From positions 1 through 61,644 of the forward strand of contig JAGASB010000266.1 of NCBI GenBank assembly GCA_017621955.1: DNA of 61,644 nt, read 5' to 3'. The stretch is from Clostridia bacterium (GTDB lineage: Bacteria > Bacillota_A > Clostridia > Christensenellales > Borkfalkiaceae). The notes beneath the pieces are model-generated. The model was not told where the DNA came from, ran no database searches, and saw only the letters and a list, made by a program, of their open reading frames with translations. Shown here in pieces: positions 1-12,071 of the stretch. Made by a program: the position numbers and the translations under genes. Positions within the stretch are counted from its first letter, which is position 1; every line of letters starts with the position of its first letter.

Positions 1-228
1 ACGTTCGATGAGGCTTGTAAATTTCAAGGCATGAAATTTCATCGTTATCAGTTAACCGATATAAAAGATGATGAGAAGGATTGCTTGTATGAAAAAGGAA
101 AACAAAGAGCCGAACGCCTTTTAGAAAGACATAGAACTTTAATAGGCAAAAAAATAGGACGAAATGAACCTTGCCCTTGTGGTAGTGGTAAAAAGTATAA
201 AAAATGTTGTGGTGGCAATAAAAATTAA
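1..228 (+). CDS. SEC-C motif protein, C-terminal part (5' end outside window)
   Basis: The reading frame is open from base 1, so this is the C-terminal end of a longer protein; an ATG at 31 lies in frame but has no clear ribosome binding site. The visible 75 residues end in a SEC-C zinc-binding motif, [16 protein letters not shown], as at the end of SecA and in many small metal-binding proteins. A basic helical stretch precedes it ([14 protein letters not shown]). SEC-C supplies three cysteines plus Cys/His to one zinc ion, but says little about function by itself. A strong terminator follows directly. The parent family cannot be judged without the missing N-terminus. Confidence 0.7.
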   Translation, partial: TFDEACKFQGMKFHRYQLTDIKDDEKDCLYEKGKQRAERLLERHRTLIGKKIGRNEPCPCGSGKKYKKCCGGNKN

Positions 229-230
229 AT

Positions 231-270
231 AAAAACGTCACAGTTTCGTTCAGAAACTGTGACGTTTTTT
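231..270. terminator. bidirectional rho-independent terminator
   Basis: A 17-bp stem (231-247 with 253-269) with a five-base loop, flanked by A and T runs on both sides. It ends the SEC-C gene on the plus strand and could also stop leftward transcripts from the lipoprotein gene. Confidence 0.9.
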
Positions 271-350
271 AGTCCTACTCGGTTAGTGTGATTTCTTCGT
301 TAAGAACATCACGCTTTACGGCGAGGGATTTGTTATGATTTCATTATTTG

Positions 351-2273
351 TTATTTTGCTTCAAAAAACTTTTCTGCTAATTGATAGTAATATTTAAGGT
401 TATCATTAATATATCCGTCAACAATTCCCCTATCTTCCGAAGCCTTGAATTCTTCAATTTTATCTTTCATTTGTTCGTAAGCAGTTTTAAAGTTTTCAGG
501 GATATTGTCTGCGGTATGGTCCTTTGTGTTGTAATTTTCTATACCTTTGAGTTTATTATATTCATTTGCAATTTCAATCGCTTTAACATAATCGTTAAGT
601 GTTTCAATAGAGGTTGCATTAACAAGGTTTTTAACTTCTTGGTCGGTAATCGCATCGTAAAGTGCTTTTACTTTGTCAACCGATTCAACCACAAGTTTGC
701 CGTCCTTTTCTTCAAAATCAAGCGTGCTGTCAACAAGTTCGTTTGAAAGATTGTCTATCATCGTCGTAATGTATTTTGCTTGGTCAGCTTTGGTCTTTTG
801 TCCCAAGAACGTAATTTTTTCAGGATTGATATAGAATAAATCGTTTACGCCATCATCATCGGTATCTTCTTCTATAATACCACCGTTATCAACTGTCTTG
901 TTGTTTAAGTCAACGTATTTAACGTAAGAATTGCCAAGAGCAGAGTTATCAAGATAGAACAAATATTTTGCTTCACCAACCGTTATTACTTGGGGTTTAT
1001 ACCAAGCAGAAGCAACCGTGTCTTCGGATATGCGAATTTCGTTTACAACCTTATCCTTTTCGCCAGCCTGAACGTCTTTAAGTTCCACTTTTGCAATTTT
1101 GGTTGAAGAGTTTAAATAATAAAGTTCGTTTCCATCAACAAACAACATCGTGCTTATGCTATCTGATTTAGCAACAGGATTTTTGATTTGGTTGTCCGCT
1201 TTTATCAACGTTGTTTTATACACCACACCACTCTCTAAAACGTAAACGCTTTCAAGTGTTTCAATTATAGCAGAATCGGTAACGTAAGCATCGTTTTTAA
1301 TAGCAGTTGCAACTTTCTTTTCCAAAAGGTCAGTTAAGGTTATACCATAAGTTTTGGTAGCACCGTTTTCATTTGCAGTATAGAAAACGTAGCCGTTTTT
1401 AATCAACTTAAACGAATAGCTTGCATCGTCAAGTGCATCTTCTTTGTTTTGAATTCCGTCAAGAACAAGTTCGCCACTTTCAGCACCAACCTTATAAGCA
1501 TAAAGTTGATTGTAGGTTGCAGTTTGTCTAACGTAATCTTTCTTTTCAGCCTTTACCTCATCATACGCTTCGGTATAAACGGTTGTTGTGTAAAGAACAA
1601 CTGCGCTATTCTTATAACCATCTTCAACAAACTTGTACGTTGCAAGAGAGAGCGTTTCGGCCTTAGCGTCAGTCTTAATTATTTCTTTCGCTTCTTTGGT
1701 TGATGTGTTGTAACTGATAAGTGCAGAATCATCACTGTTGTAATAAACGATATAAACTGCATTTTCACCTTTAACTATTCTGTATTCGGTTGAGTGTGCG
1801 CCCACGGTAAAGAAAACGTCCGTTTGTCCACTTCCGTCAAGCTTAGTTCTCATAAAGGTCATTTCTGAGGTTGCAACTTCGCCAGAAGAGTTCTTTTCTG
1901 TGTTGGGCGTTCCGTAATAAACGTATCCACCGTCAATAAACAATCCTGCTTTGTAGTCGGTTGCAGAAAAGATTTTAGGAACGACTATTTCAGTTTCGGG
2001 GTTAGCCGTATTTAGCGTGTCCTTTTTAACAGCCATTAAAGAGCCTTTAACGGGAACGCCGAACGCATTGTCATCAGCAACCGAAGTTGAACCGTTGATA
2101 TAGTAAAGGTATTTTTCGGTTTCGGCAATAAAGCCAGAAGAAGAAACAACTTCCCCACCGTCTTTAAGTTGCCCTGCTTGCCAACCAGAAGCACCGCCGC
2201 AAGCGATAAGCCCCGAACAAAGCATACATAGCGCAAGAGCGCCACCAATAATTTTTGTCAATAGTTTTTTCAT
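351..2273 (-). CDS. large uncharacterised lipoprotein, propeller-like
   Basis: A 640-residue exported lipoprotein. The N-terminus is a type II signal peptide: KK, a hydrophobic core and a lipobox LIAC with Cys25 as the lipidation site. The body is rich in short beta strands with repeated pieces such as YVYYGTP, LYYLNSS and YLFYLDN, resembling DUF5050-type extracellular beta-propellers. Around residue 470 there is an acidic DTDDDGVND stretch that could bind calcium. The last 130 residues look helical. A consensus promoter lies upstream (2345-2373) and the gene diverges from the small gene at 2414. I cannot name a function; a surface sensor or adhesion role is only a guess. Confidence 0.75.
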   Translation of the reverse strand: MKKLLTKIIGGALALCMLCSGLIACGGASGWQAGQLKDGGEVVSSSGFIAETEKYLYYINGSTSVADDNAFGVPVKGSLMAVKKDTLNTANPETEIVVPKIFSATDYKAGLFIDGGYVYYGTPNTEKNSSGEVATSEMTFMRTKLDGSGQTDVFFTVGAHSTEYRIVKGENAVYIVYYNSDDSALISYNTSTKEAKEIIKTDAKAETLSLATYKFVEDGYKNSAVVLYTTTVYTEAYDEVKAEKKDYVRQTATYNQLYAYKVGAESGELVLDGIQNKEDALDDASYSFKLIKNGYVFYTANENGATKTYGITLTDLLEKKVATAIKNDAYVTDSAIIETLESVYVLESGVVYKTTLIKADNQIKNPVAKSDSISTMLFVDGNELYYLNSSTKIAKVELKDVQAGEKDKVVNEIRISEDTVASAWYKPQVITVGEAKYLFYLDNSALGNSYVKYVDLNNKTVDNGGIIEEDTDDDGVNDLFYINPEKITFLGQKTKADQAKYITTMIDNLSNELVDSTLDFEEKDGKLVVESVDKVKALYDAITDQEVKNLVNATSIETLNDYVKAIEIANEYNKLKGIENYNTKDHTADNIPENFKTAYEQMKDKIEEFKASEDRGIVDGYINDNLKYYYQLAEKFFEAK

Positions 2274-2344
2274 AAATTCTCCACTTTTATTCGGTAAACT
2301 TTTAAGCGCTCACCGAATATAATTAGTTATATATACGCTATTAT

Positions 2345-2373
2345 ATTATATACTATTAAGTAAAGTTTTGCAA
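2345..2373 (-). promoter_or_regulatory. sigma-A-type promoter of the lipoprotein gene
   Basis: On the minus strand, TTGCAA (2373-2368), a 17-base spacer and TATAAT (2350-2345). It reads toward the lipoprotein start at 2273, leaving a leader of about 65 bases. Confidence 0.7.
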
Positions 2374-2413
2374 TGATTTTTTTAAGGTTTTTTGTTTTTT
2401 CGGGGGTAATAAA

Positions 2414-2728
2414 ATGGATAAATTCGGCATTTTTAAACTTTTAAATTCTTTTTTTCAACTAAACGGACAGCAAAAAGAGCAAAACACACCCGAATCTAAA
2501 CAAAGCGGAACTTCCATTAGCGATATTTTATCCGCATTAAATAGTGGTTTTTCTTCATTGAAAAACACGTCTTCTCCCACACCACCAAATAATACTGAAA
2601 ATCAAACTACCAAAACAAACATTAAGCAAACCAACAATTCTCACCCACCACTGCAAGCGTCTATGCTTTCAGTAATGAACAACCACGACGATTTTATAAG
2701 ACGAGTTAAGCAAAAACATAAGATTTAA
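2414..2728 (+). CDS. small hypothetical protein, Ser/Thr/Asn-rich
   Basis: A 104-residue protein preceded by a G-rich ribosome binding site (CGGGGGTAA, seven bases before the ATG). A hydrophobic amphipathic start (MDKFGIFKLLNSFF) is followed by a low-complexity middle rich in Thr, Asn, Pro and Gln, then a short conserved-looking end with MLSVMNNHDDFIRRV and a basic tail. There is no signal peptide or long membrane helix. It is divergent from the lipoprotein gene and ends just before the rpsI terminator. Family unknown. The RBS and residue composition make real coding likely, but a small regulator or a spore-associated protein would only be a guess. Confidence 0.55.
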   Translation: MDKFGIFKLLNSFFQLNGQQKEQNTPESKQSGTSISDILSALNSGFSSLKNTSSPTPPNNTENQTTKTNIKQTNNSHPPLQASMLSVMNNHDDFIRRVKQKHKI

Positions 2729-2747
2729 TCACCAACACAAACAACAA

Positions 2748-2783
2748 AAAGCCCAAAGGCAAATACCTTTGGGCTTGTTTTGC
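2748..2783. terminator. terminator downstream of rpsI
   Basis: Stem AAGCCCAAAGG (2751-2761) with CCTTTGGGCTT (2768-2778), A-rich on the left and T-rich on the right. It can stop both the rplM-rpsI transcript and the convergent small gene. Confidence 0.85.
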
Positions 2784-2807
2784 AAATCTTTTTCTGAAAA
2801 AGAGAAA

Positions 2808-3221
2808 TTATCTCTTTGAGAATTGCGGTGCACGACGTGCTTTCTTTAAACCGTACTTCTTTCTTTCCTTCATTCTTGAATCTCTAGTTAAGAAGCCAGC
2901 CTTTTTAAGCGCTGCCCTTGTTTCAGGTTCAGCCTGTAAAAGTGCACGAGCAATACCGTGACGAATTGCACCAGCTTGACCGGTGTAACCACCACCGCAA
3001 ACGTTTACAGCAACGTCATACTTTGCAACTGCATCAACAAGAACTAACGGTTGACGAACGATGAACTTCAAGGTGTCAAGGCAAAGATATTCGTCAATGC
3101 TCTTGCCGTTAATGGTGATAGTACCGTCACCAGCGGGAATAAGACGAACACGAGCGATAGCTTTCTTTCTTCTGCCCGTACCCCAATATTGAACTTTCTT
3201 TTTACTTGTAGCTTTTGCCAT
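2808..3221 (-). CDS. rpsI: 30S ribosomal protein S9
   Basis: A 137-residue S9/uS9 protein of the small ribosomal subunit. The N-terminal 10 residues are basic, followed by the family core [16 protein letters not shown], the glycine-rich [21 protein letters not shown] segment (by position about 77-97) and the universally conserved end [12 protein letters not shown], whose last residues reach the P-site tRNA. Length and ends are typical. It lies 12 bp downstream of rplM, the normal order, so the two should be one transcript. Start chosen because an SD-like GAGG precedes it in the gap. Confidence 0.97.
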   Translation of the reverse strand: MAKATSKKKVQYWGTGRRKKAIARVRLIPAGDGTITINGKSIDEYLCLDTLKFIVRQPLVLVDAVAKYDVAVNVCGGGYTGQAGAIRHGIARALLQAEPETRAALKKAGFLTRDSRMKERKKYGLKKARRAPQFSKR

Positions 3222-3233
3222 AATTACACCTCA

Positions 3234-3665
3234 TTAAACCAATTTAAGCACTTCGGGCTTTTGAGCCTGATGATTGTGTTCTGCACCACGGTAAACTTTG
3301 AGTTTGGTGAGCATCGAACGGCCTAAACTGTTCTTGGGAAGCATGCCTTTAACAGCTTCATAAACAGCAACGTCTGCTTTGTTTGCCATAAGGGTTTTGT
3401 ATTGGATAGATTTAAGGCCACCAATGTGACCCGTATGATATCTGTAATATTTCTTTTCAAGTTTCTTACCCGTTAAAACTACTTTGTCGCAGTTTACGAT
3501 AATAACGAAATCACCCGTATCAACGTTAGGTGTAAAGGTCGGTTTGTTTTTGCCACGAAGAACTGCTGCCACTTTTGAAGCAAGTCTACCAAGAACAACG
3601 CCTTCGGCATCAACAACATACCACTTTCTGACCACGTTATCGGCGTGAGCCATATAAGTTTTCAT
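3234..3665 (-). CDS. rplM: 50S ribosomal protein L13
   Basis: A 143-residue uL13 protein of the large subunit. Family features visible in order: KWYVVDAEG near the N-terminus, [18 protein letters not shown], the [12 protein letters not shown] strand and the TGKK...[11 protein letters not shown] segment, then [17 protein letters not shown] near the C-terminus. An AAGGAG ribosome site lies just upstream of the ATG. In Firmicutes rplM-rpsI commonly follows the ECF-transporter/truA block, and here truA ends 275 bp upstream on the same strand, with a long structured leader between, so rplM probably also has its own regulated promoter. Confidence 0.97.
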   Translation of the reverse strand: MKTYMAHADNVVRKWYVVDAEGVVLGRLASKVAAVLRGKNKPTFTPNVDTGDFVIIVNCDKVVLTGKKLEKKYYRYHTGHIGGLKSIQYKTLMANKADVAVYEAVKGMLPKNSLGRSMLTKLKVYRGAEHNHQAQKPEVLKLV

Positions 3666-3800
3666 GAGTATTTTCTCCTTAATATTTAATGTAATGGTTT
3701 TTCAAGGACTGTCCGACGCTTATTTTACACGATTATTAAGCGCTGACGGGAGGGCTAATCCCGAAAAAAACGAACTTTTCCTTATAAACGCCTAAATATA
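3666..3800 (-). promoter_or_regulatory. candidate L13 leader (structured 5' UTR of rplM)
   Basis: The leader before rplM carries two possible hairpins in transcript order: CGGGA...TCCCG (around 3749-3765) and CGCTTA...TAAGCG (around 3719-3742). Rfam knows L13 leaders in Firmicutes, where free L13 represses its own operon. Position and hairpins fit; identity with that family is inferred and not checked against a covariance model. Confidence 0.35.
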
Positions 3801-3892
3801 TTAACTTTTTTTTAATTTTAAGTCAAGCGTTTTTCACAGGTTTTAAGCGTTTTTTGTATTGTTTTTTATTCTTTTTAAATGTTTTAAAACTC

Positions 3893-3912
3893 AACCACAA
3901 CATATTGTGGTT
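3893..3912. terminator. candidate terminator after truA
   Basis: Perfect 8-bp stem AACCACAA/TTGTGGTT with a four-base loop, 28 bp beyond the truA stop; on the minus strand it is followed by GAGTTTT, a short U tract. It would separate the ECF/truA unit from rplM-rpsI. Confidence 0.45.
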
Positions 3913-3939
3913 ATCTTTATTAAACATCGCAATCAACTT

Positions 3940-4671
3940 TTAATACTCTACGCTTGTTAGGCATAAGCCTTTTGCGGAGAGCGTTTTTATTGATTGTGGT
4001 CTTTTACCCGTTGTTAGCATTTTTTGAACGTCGGCTTTGTCTATTTCGTTTTTGCTAACACCTATGAGTGTGCCGACAATTATTCTAACCATATTATATA
4101 AAAAACCGTTGCCTGTTACTAAGATTTTTATTCCACCGTTTACGTTTTCTATATTAATGTTGTATATTGTTCTAACCGTTGTCTTTGCTCCACTACCCGA
4201 AGCGCAGAACGCCTTGAAATCGTGTTCACCAACTAGTAGTTTAGCGACTTCTTTCATTTTTTCAATATTTATATTTTCATCAACCCTTACTGCGTAACGC
4301 TCTCTTAACGGATTTTCGACTTCTGACATATAAAGCGAATAGGTATAAGTTTTTTTCTTTGCGTTGTTGCATGCGTGAAAATGGTCGTCTGCAAGTTCAC
4401 TTTTTATAACTTTAATATCTTCGGGCAAACGTGCATTTAATGCTTTATAAAATTTTTCGGGCGGAATTGAACTTTTAGTTTCAAAATGCGCAACTTGACC
4501 TTGTGCGTGAACGCCTGCGTCCGTTCTGCCGCTGCCCGTTATCCTTGTACGTTCGCCCGTGGCTAAAAACAAAGCGTCTTCAAGCACTTGCTGAACGGTT
4601 ATTCCGTTTGGTTGGACTTGCCAACCGCAATAGTTTGTTCCATCGTAACTGACGGTCAGTTTTATCTTCAT
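3940..4671 (-). CDS. truA: tRNA pseudouridine(38-40) synthase TruA
   Basis: A 243-residue TruA, which converts uridines 38, 39 and 40 of the tRNA anticodon stem-loop to pseudouridine. The N-terminus has VSYDGTNYCGWQVQPN, typical of the family, and the catalytic aspartate sits in GSGRTDAGVHAQGQ (about residues 47-60). The second half has KAFCASGSGAKTTVRTI and NGFLYNMVRIIVGTL, both characteristic. The start overlaps the ecfT stop by four bases, so the two are translationally coupled. Clustering with ecfA1-ecfA2-ecfT and rplM-rpsI is the standard Firmicute arrangement. Confidence 0.96.
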   Translation of the reverse strand: MKIKLTVSYDGTNYCGWQVQPNGITVQQVLEDALFLATGERTRITGSGRTDAGVHAQGQVAHFETKSSIPPEKFYKALNARLPEDIKVIKSELADDHFHACNNAKKKTYTYSLYMSEVENPLRERYAVRVDENINIEKMKEVAKLLVGEHDFKAFCASGSGAKTTVRTIYNINIENVNGGIKILVTGNGFLYNMVRIIVGTLIGVSKNEIDKADVQKMLTTGKRPQSIKTLSAKGLCLTSVEY

Positions 4672-5492
4672 ACAACCACCGCCAAAAAGCCTGTGATATT
4701 TAGAAATACTACGCCCGTGATAAGCCCTGCAATGACAACCGTGCCGATAAGGTCACGCCAAGTAAGTTTTAATTTTTTATACTTGGTTCTATTTTTACTG
4801 CCCGAATAACAGCGTGCGTCCATAGCGTCGGCAAGTTCGTCTGCACGGCGGAACGAACTTATTAGTAATGGTATAAGCACGGGGATAAGCGCCTTGGCTT
4901 TTTTAAAGATATTACCGCTTTCAAAGTCAGCGCCCCTTGCTTTTTGCGCCTTTATAATTCTATCCGTTTCGTCAAGAAGCGTTGGAATAAAACGCAAAGC
5001 AATACTCATTATAAGCGCAAACGCATGCACGGGGAATTTAATCAGTTTTAACGGAGCCATAAGGCTTTCTATGCCGTCGGCTAGTTCAACGGGTGAAGTG
5101 GTAAGCGTTAAAAGGCTTGCGCCCAAAACGATTAAAGTTATGCGTGCAATGATAAAGCCTGCATTAAGAAGTCCTAAGTCGGTTATTCTTATAAACGCAA
5201 GTTCCACGACCACTTTGCCGTCAGCGTTAAAAAACAACTGCAATATTGCAGAGAGTATTATAAAGAACATTATACCCTTTATGCTTCTAAAAACCTTAAA
5301 GAAAGGTACTTTTGCAAATATGGTAGTTAGCACAACGAATATTAAGCACGCCAAAAAGCCCATAAACTGAAAGGACTGAACTAAGAACACCGCAACTATA
5401 TATGCGATTACCGCCAAGATTTTAACCCTTGCGTCCATATTATGAACGAACGATTTAGTTGGATAATACTGCCCAAAGGAAACGTCTTTCAT
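4668..5492 (-). CDS. ecfT: ECF transporter transmembrane protein EcfT
   Basis: The 274-residue membrane coupling subunit of a group II energy-coupling factor vitamin/metal importer. Several hydrophobic segments are visible (about residues 27-70, 75-95, 110-135, 150-170, 235-270). The two cytoplasmic coupling-helix motifs that contact the ATPases are present: KAQKARGAD and DAMDARCYSG. It shares one base with ecfA2 upstream and four with truA downstream. No substrate-binding S component is next to it, as expected for group II systems where one ECF module serves several dispersed S proteins. Confidence 0.93.
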   Translation of the reverse strand: MKDVSFGQYYPTKSFVHNMDARVKILAVIAYIVAVFLVQSFQFMGFLACLIFVVLTTIFAKVPFFKVFRSIKGIMFFIILSAILQLFFNADGKVVVELAFIRITDLGLLNAGFIIARITLIVLGASLLTLTTSPVELADGIESLMAPLKLIKFPVHAFALIMSIALRFIPTLLDETDRIIKAQKARGADFESGNIFKKAKALIPVLIPLLISSFRRADELADAMDARCYSGSKNRTKYKKLKLTWRDLIGTVVIAGLITGVVFLNITGFLAVVV

Positions 5493-6361
5493 TACGCACC
5501 CCCTTTAAGCGTTTTTGTTACGGCTTCAATAAATCCGTTCACGGTTAAATCACTGTCAACTTCAACGCCAACGCTTTTAAGTTTTTGAGTTAAGTGTGCG
5601 GTTAGCGGAAGTTCTAAACCAAGCGCTTCAATCTGCTTATAAGACGAAAAAACTTCTTTTGGCGCACCGACCGAAACTATTTTTCCGTGCGAAAAAATCG
5701 CACAACGTGTGCAATATTCACTGACAATGTTCATATCGTGCGACACTAAAATTACCGTTTTAACAAAACTTTTGTGTAGGTTGTGTAAAAGCGCTAAGAA
5801 CTCTTTTTTACCAACGGGGTCAAGTCCTGCGGCTGGTTCGTCTAAAACCAAAACTTCGGGTTTTGTTACGATAACGCCTGCTATTGCAACCCTACGTTTT
5901 TGACCGCCAGAGAGTTCAAACGGCGATTTTTCTTTTACTTTATTATAGTTTAGTCCTACCGTTTCAAGCGCTTCTTTAACACGAACTTCAATTTGTTCGT
6001 CAGTTAAATCGGGTGCAAAATTTTTCAAGCCGAAAGCAACGTCATCAAACACCGTTTCTGCAAAAAGTTGATATTCGGGATATTGAAAAACCATACCGAT
6101 TTTTGAACGCAACGCCCTAAAATCGCATTTTTTATCGCTTAGGTCATAGTCGCCAACCGTAACCGTTCCCTTGTCCTTACACACTTTAATAAGTCCGTTA
6201 AGGTGCTGAACGAACGTGGTTTTGCCACTGCCTGTCTGACCGATTATACCGAAAAACTCGCCCTCTTCAATGGTTAGGCTTACTCTGTCAAGCGCCTTGA
6301 CAGAAAGCGCTTTTGAACCTTCACTGTAAACGTAGGTTAAATCTTTTGTTTCAATGCGCAT
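5492..6361 (-). CDS. ecfA2: ECF transporter ATPase EcfA2
   Basis: A 289-residue ABC ATPase. Walker A is GQTGSGKTT (about residues 41-49); the Q-loop has VFQYPEYQLFAETV, a signature of EcfA2 rather than EcfA1; the ABC signature is LSGGQKRR; Walker B is VLVLDEP; the H-loop is ILVSHD. The C-terminal segment after about residue 230 is the usual ECF dimerisation extension. It overlaps ecfA1 by 25 bases and touches ecfT, so the three are one translational unit and should form the A1-A2-T complex at the membrane. Confidence 0.94.
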   Translation of the reverse strand: MRIETKDLTYVYSEGSKALSVKALDRVSLTIEEGEFFGIIGQTGSGKTTFVQHLNGLIKVCKDKGTVTVGDYDLSDKKCDFRALRSKIGMVFQYPEYQLFAETVFDDVAFGLKNFAPDLTDEQIEVRVKEALETVGLNYNKVKEKSPFELSGGQKRRVAIAGVIVTKPEVLVLDEPAAGLDPVGKKEFLALLHNLHKSFVKTVILVSHDMNIVSEYCTRCAIFSHGKIVSVGAPKEVFSSYKQIEALGLELPLTAHLTQKLKSVGVEVDSDLTVNGFIEAVTKTLKGGA

Positions 6362-7170
6362 AATTCCTCCGCAAGCCTATTTGCGTCAAATATGCCGTCG
6401 GGCAAATTAACGCCGTTTTCTTTTAGTTTAATGGCAACTTCTGTGGCAAGCGGAAGTTCTAAGCCAAACTGTTTTATCTTGTCTTTTTGCTCAAATATTT
6501 GTTGTGGGGTGCCGGATAGTGCAATTTCACCGTCGTTAATAACGTACACTTTGTCCGCACAAACGACTTCGTCCATATAATGCGTTATGGTAATTACCGT
6601 AACGTTTTGCTCTTTATTTAATTTTTCCACCACTTTAAGCACTTCTTTTCTGCCTTGCGGGTCAAGCATTGCAGTAGATTCGTCAAGCACTAAAACGTCG
6701 GGCATAAGCGCAAGAACGCCTGCGATTGCTATCCTTTGTTTTTGTCCGCCCGAAAGCCTTGTCGGTGATGAGTGGCGGAACTTTTCCATACCCACGGCTT
6801 TTAGCGCAAAGTCTATTCTTTTACCTATTTCTTGACGTGGAACGCCCAAGTTTTCCGGACCGAAAGCAACGTCGTCTTCCACAATAGAAGCAACTAACTG
6901 ATTGTCGGGGTTTTGAAAGACCACGCCCACACGCTTTCTTATTTCAAAAAGGCTTTTTTTGTCGTGCGAACTAAACCCGTCGACAGTAATAGTGCCACTG
7001 TCGGGTTTAATAAGCCCGTTAAAAAGTTTAGCAAGCGTGCTTTTACCGCTTCCGTTATGCCCGATAATAGCAACGTATTCGCCCTTTTCGACAGAAAGTG
7101 TAACGTTTTTTACCGCATCGGTTTGTTTGTCGTAAGAAAAACTTACGTTTTGTGCTGTAAGTAGTGCCAT
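6337..7170 (-). CDS. ecfA1: ECF transporter ATPase EcfA1
   Basis: A 277-residue ABC ATPase, first gene of the ECF block. Walker A GHNGSGKST (about residues 37-45), Q-loop VFQNPDNQLVASIV typical of EcfA1, signature LSGGQKQR, Walker B VLVLDEST, H-loop TITHYMDE. A degenerate Walker B ending in Glu-Ser is common in EcfA1. The start was kept at 7170 because an SD-like GGAG lies about eight bases upstream. It diverges from the pyruvate:ferredoxin oxidoreductase gene across a 213-bp gap. Confidence 0.94.
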   Translation of the reverse strand: MALLTAQNVSFSYDKQTDAVKNVTLSVEKGEYVAIIGHNGSGKSTLAKLFNGLIKPDSGTITVDGFSSHDKKSLFEIRKRVGVVFQNPDNQLVASIVEDDVAFGPENLGVPRQEIGKRIDFALKAVGMEKFRHSSPTRLSGGQKQRIAIAGVLALMPDVLVLDESTAMLDPQGRKEVLKVVEKLNKEQNVTVITITHYMDEVVCADKVYVINDGEIALSGTPQQIFEQKDKIKQFGLELPLATEVAIKLKENGVNLPDGIFDANRLAEELCALKQKI

Positions 7171-7302
7171 TTGCGCTCCAAGTTAAAATTTATAAACAGC
7201 ATTATTTTACCACATTGAAATTTTTTTTACAAGCGTTATCACGCCTTTAAGATGTTAGAAATGTTAAAGTTGAAAATAATTTAAAATTTTTTCCGTTTAG
7301 CG

Positions 7303-7331
7303 TTGACTATTTTTTGTCAAGAATGTATAAT
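7303..7331 (+). promoter_or_regulatory. promoter of the pyruvate:ferredoxin oxidoreductase gene
   Basis: TTGACT (7303-7308), 17-base spacer, TATAAT (7326-7331). The transcript would start near 7338, leaving a leader of about 45 bases with the GGAGG ribosome site before the ATG at 7384. Confidence 0.85.
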
Positions 7332-7347
7332 AAGATAGTTAAAATAA

Positions 7348-10883
<3,536 letters not shown>

Positions 10884-10910
10884 TTGTTAAGTTTTTAGTT
10901 ATTAAATATT

Positions 10911-10944
10911 AAACGGCACTCTTAATTTGAGTGCCGTTTTTTGT
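10911..10944 (+). terminator. terminator after pyruvate:ferredoxin oxidoreductase
   Basis: Stem AAACGGCACTC (10911-10921) with GAGTGCCGTTT (10929-10939), then a T run. Confidence 0.92.
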
Positions 10945-10946
10945 TG

Positions 10947-10975
10947 TTGACTTTTTTTGTGCTTTATAATACAAT
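10947..10975 (+). promoter_or_regulatory. promoter of the 11003 gene
   Basis: TTGACT (10947-10952), 17-base spacer, TACAAT (10970-10975). A TATAAT at 10965 is too close to the -35 (12 bases). Confidence 0.65.
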
Positions 10976-11002
10976 ATATATATTAATACGTTTTGGTGAA
11001 AT

Positions 11003-12037
11003 ATGAAAGGTACTGTAAAAAAGAAAAAAATGAAACCGCTTGTTAAACTCGGTGTGATTTTAGCAAGCATCGTGTTGTTTTTTGGCATAATTTTGGGCGG
11101 TGCGATAGGCTATTTTAGACTGTCTGTCAACTCTTACTATTTAGCAAGCCAAACAGCGTTTTTAATTCCAGGGCTTAACGACGGATATATCCCGCAAGGT
11201 TTATGCTATGACGATAAAAGTCAAACTTTTATTTTATCGGGATATAAAAACAACCACTCTCCGTCGCCCGTTTATCTTGTTAAAAACGGTGAACTTGTTA
11301 AATCAGTTACCCTTTTAACGCCCGATAAAAAAGATTACACGGGGCACGGTGGCGGAATTGATATTGGTGGTGATTTCATTTACCTTGCAGGCGGTGGCGA
11401 CTGCTGTATTTACGTTTATTCTTACTCTGATTTGATGAGCGCAAAAAATGGCGATAAACTAAACTGTCTTGGCAAAATACCGCTATTAGTTAGTGAAACT
11501 GATTATTTAGGCAACGCTTTCGTTACGGTTGTTGGCGATAGACTTATCACGGGTGAATTTTATAGGGACGGAAATTATCCAACGTTAGACACTCATAAAA
11601 TTACCACATCGGCAGGCGACTATAATCAAGCGCTTGCCCTTGAATATAAACTTGACCCGAATAAAGAGTTTGGCATTGATTTAACGCCCGTAAAAGCGTA
11701 CTCTATGCCCGACTTAGTTCAAGGGTTTACCATACACGATGGAAAAATTTACCTTTCAACGTCTTGGGGATTATCCTTTTCTACTATTTACGAATACGAC
11801 CAAAGTAAACTTACTAAGGAAAAGAATATAACCGTTTTAGGCTCAACCGTTCCCCTTTACGCCTTGGACAGTACAAGCCTTACAGCGTCTTATAAAATTG
11901 CACCTATGAGCGAAGAAATCGTGTTTGTTGATAATCTTTTATACGTCAACTGTGAATCGGCTTCAAGTAAGTACATATTCGGCAAGTTCACAGGCGGACA
12001 ATATCTATACAAAACCGACCTTTCTAAAATGAAATAA
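11003..12037 (+). CDS. membrane-anchored extracellular protein, propeller-like
   Basis: A 344-residue protein with a very basic N-terminus (KKKKMK) followed by one membrane helix (about residues 13-35, LGVILASIVLFFGIILGGAIGY) and no lipobox, so it should be anchored with the rest outside. The outside part has repeated beta-strand segments: GLNDGYIPQGLCYDDKSQ, TFILSGYK, GGDFIYLAGGGD, GKIYLSTSWGL, LLYVNCESA. This is the pattern of a beta-propeller or related sheet repeat. It has its own promoter and terminator, so it is a single-gene unit. Function unknown; it resembles proteins described only as hypothetical. Confidence 0.7.
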   Translation: MKGTVKKKKMKPLVKLGVILASIVLFFGIILGGAIGYFRLSVNSYYLASQTAFLIPGLNDGYIPQGLCYDDKSQTFILSGYKNNHSPSPVYLVKNGELVKSVTLLTPDKKDYTGHGGGIDIGGDFIYLAGGGDCCIYVYSYSDLMSAKNGDKLNCLGKIPLLVSETDYLGNAFVTVVGDRLITGEFYRDGNYPTLDTHKITTSAGDYNQALALEYKLDPNKEFGIDLTPVKAYSMPDLVQGFTIHDGKIYLSTSWGLSFSTIYEYDQSKLTKEKNITVLGSTVPLYALDSTSLTASYKIAPMSEEIVFVDNLLYVNCESASSKYIFGKFTGGQYLYKTDLSKMK

Positions 12038-12040
12038 CTT

Positions 12041-12071
12041 AAAGGCACAATCAAAATTGTGCCTTTTTTCT
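12041..12071. terminator. terminator between convergent genes
   Basis: Stem AAGGCACAAT (12042-12051) with ATTGTGCCTT (12056-12065), then a T run; it serves the 11003 gene. Confidence 0.88.

Noticed and set aside
271..350. Minus-strand frame with KRDVLNEEITLTE before a stop, possibly the tail of a lost gene.
   Set aside because: Only about 21 residues after a stop codon, no start or ribosome site and no recognised family; chance is likely.
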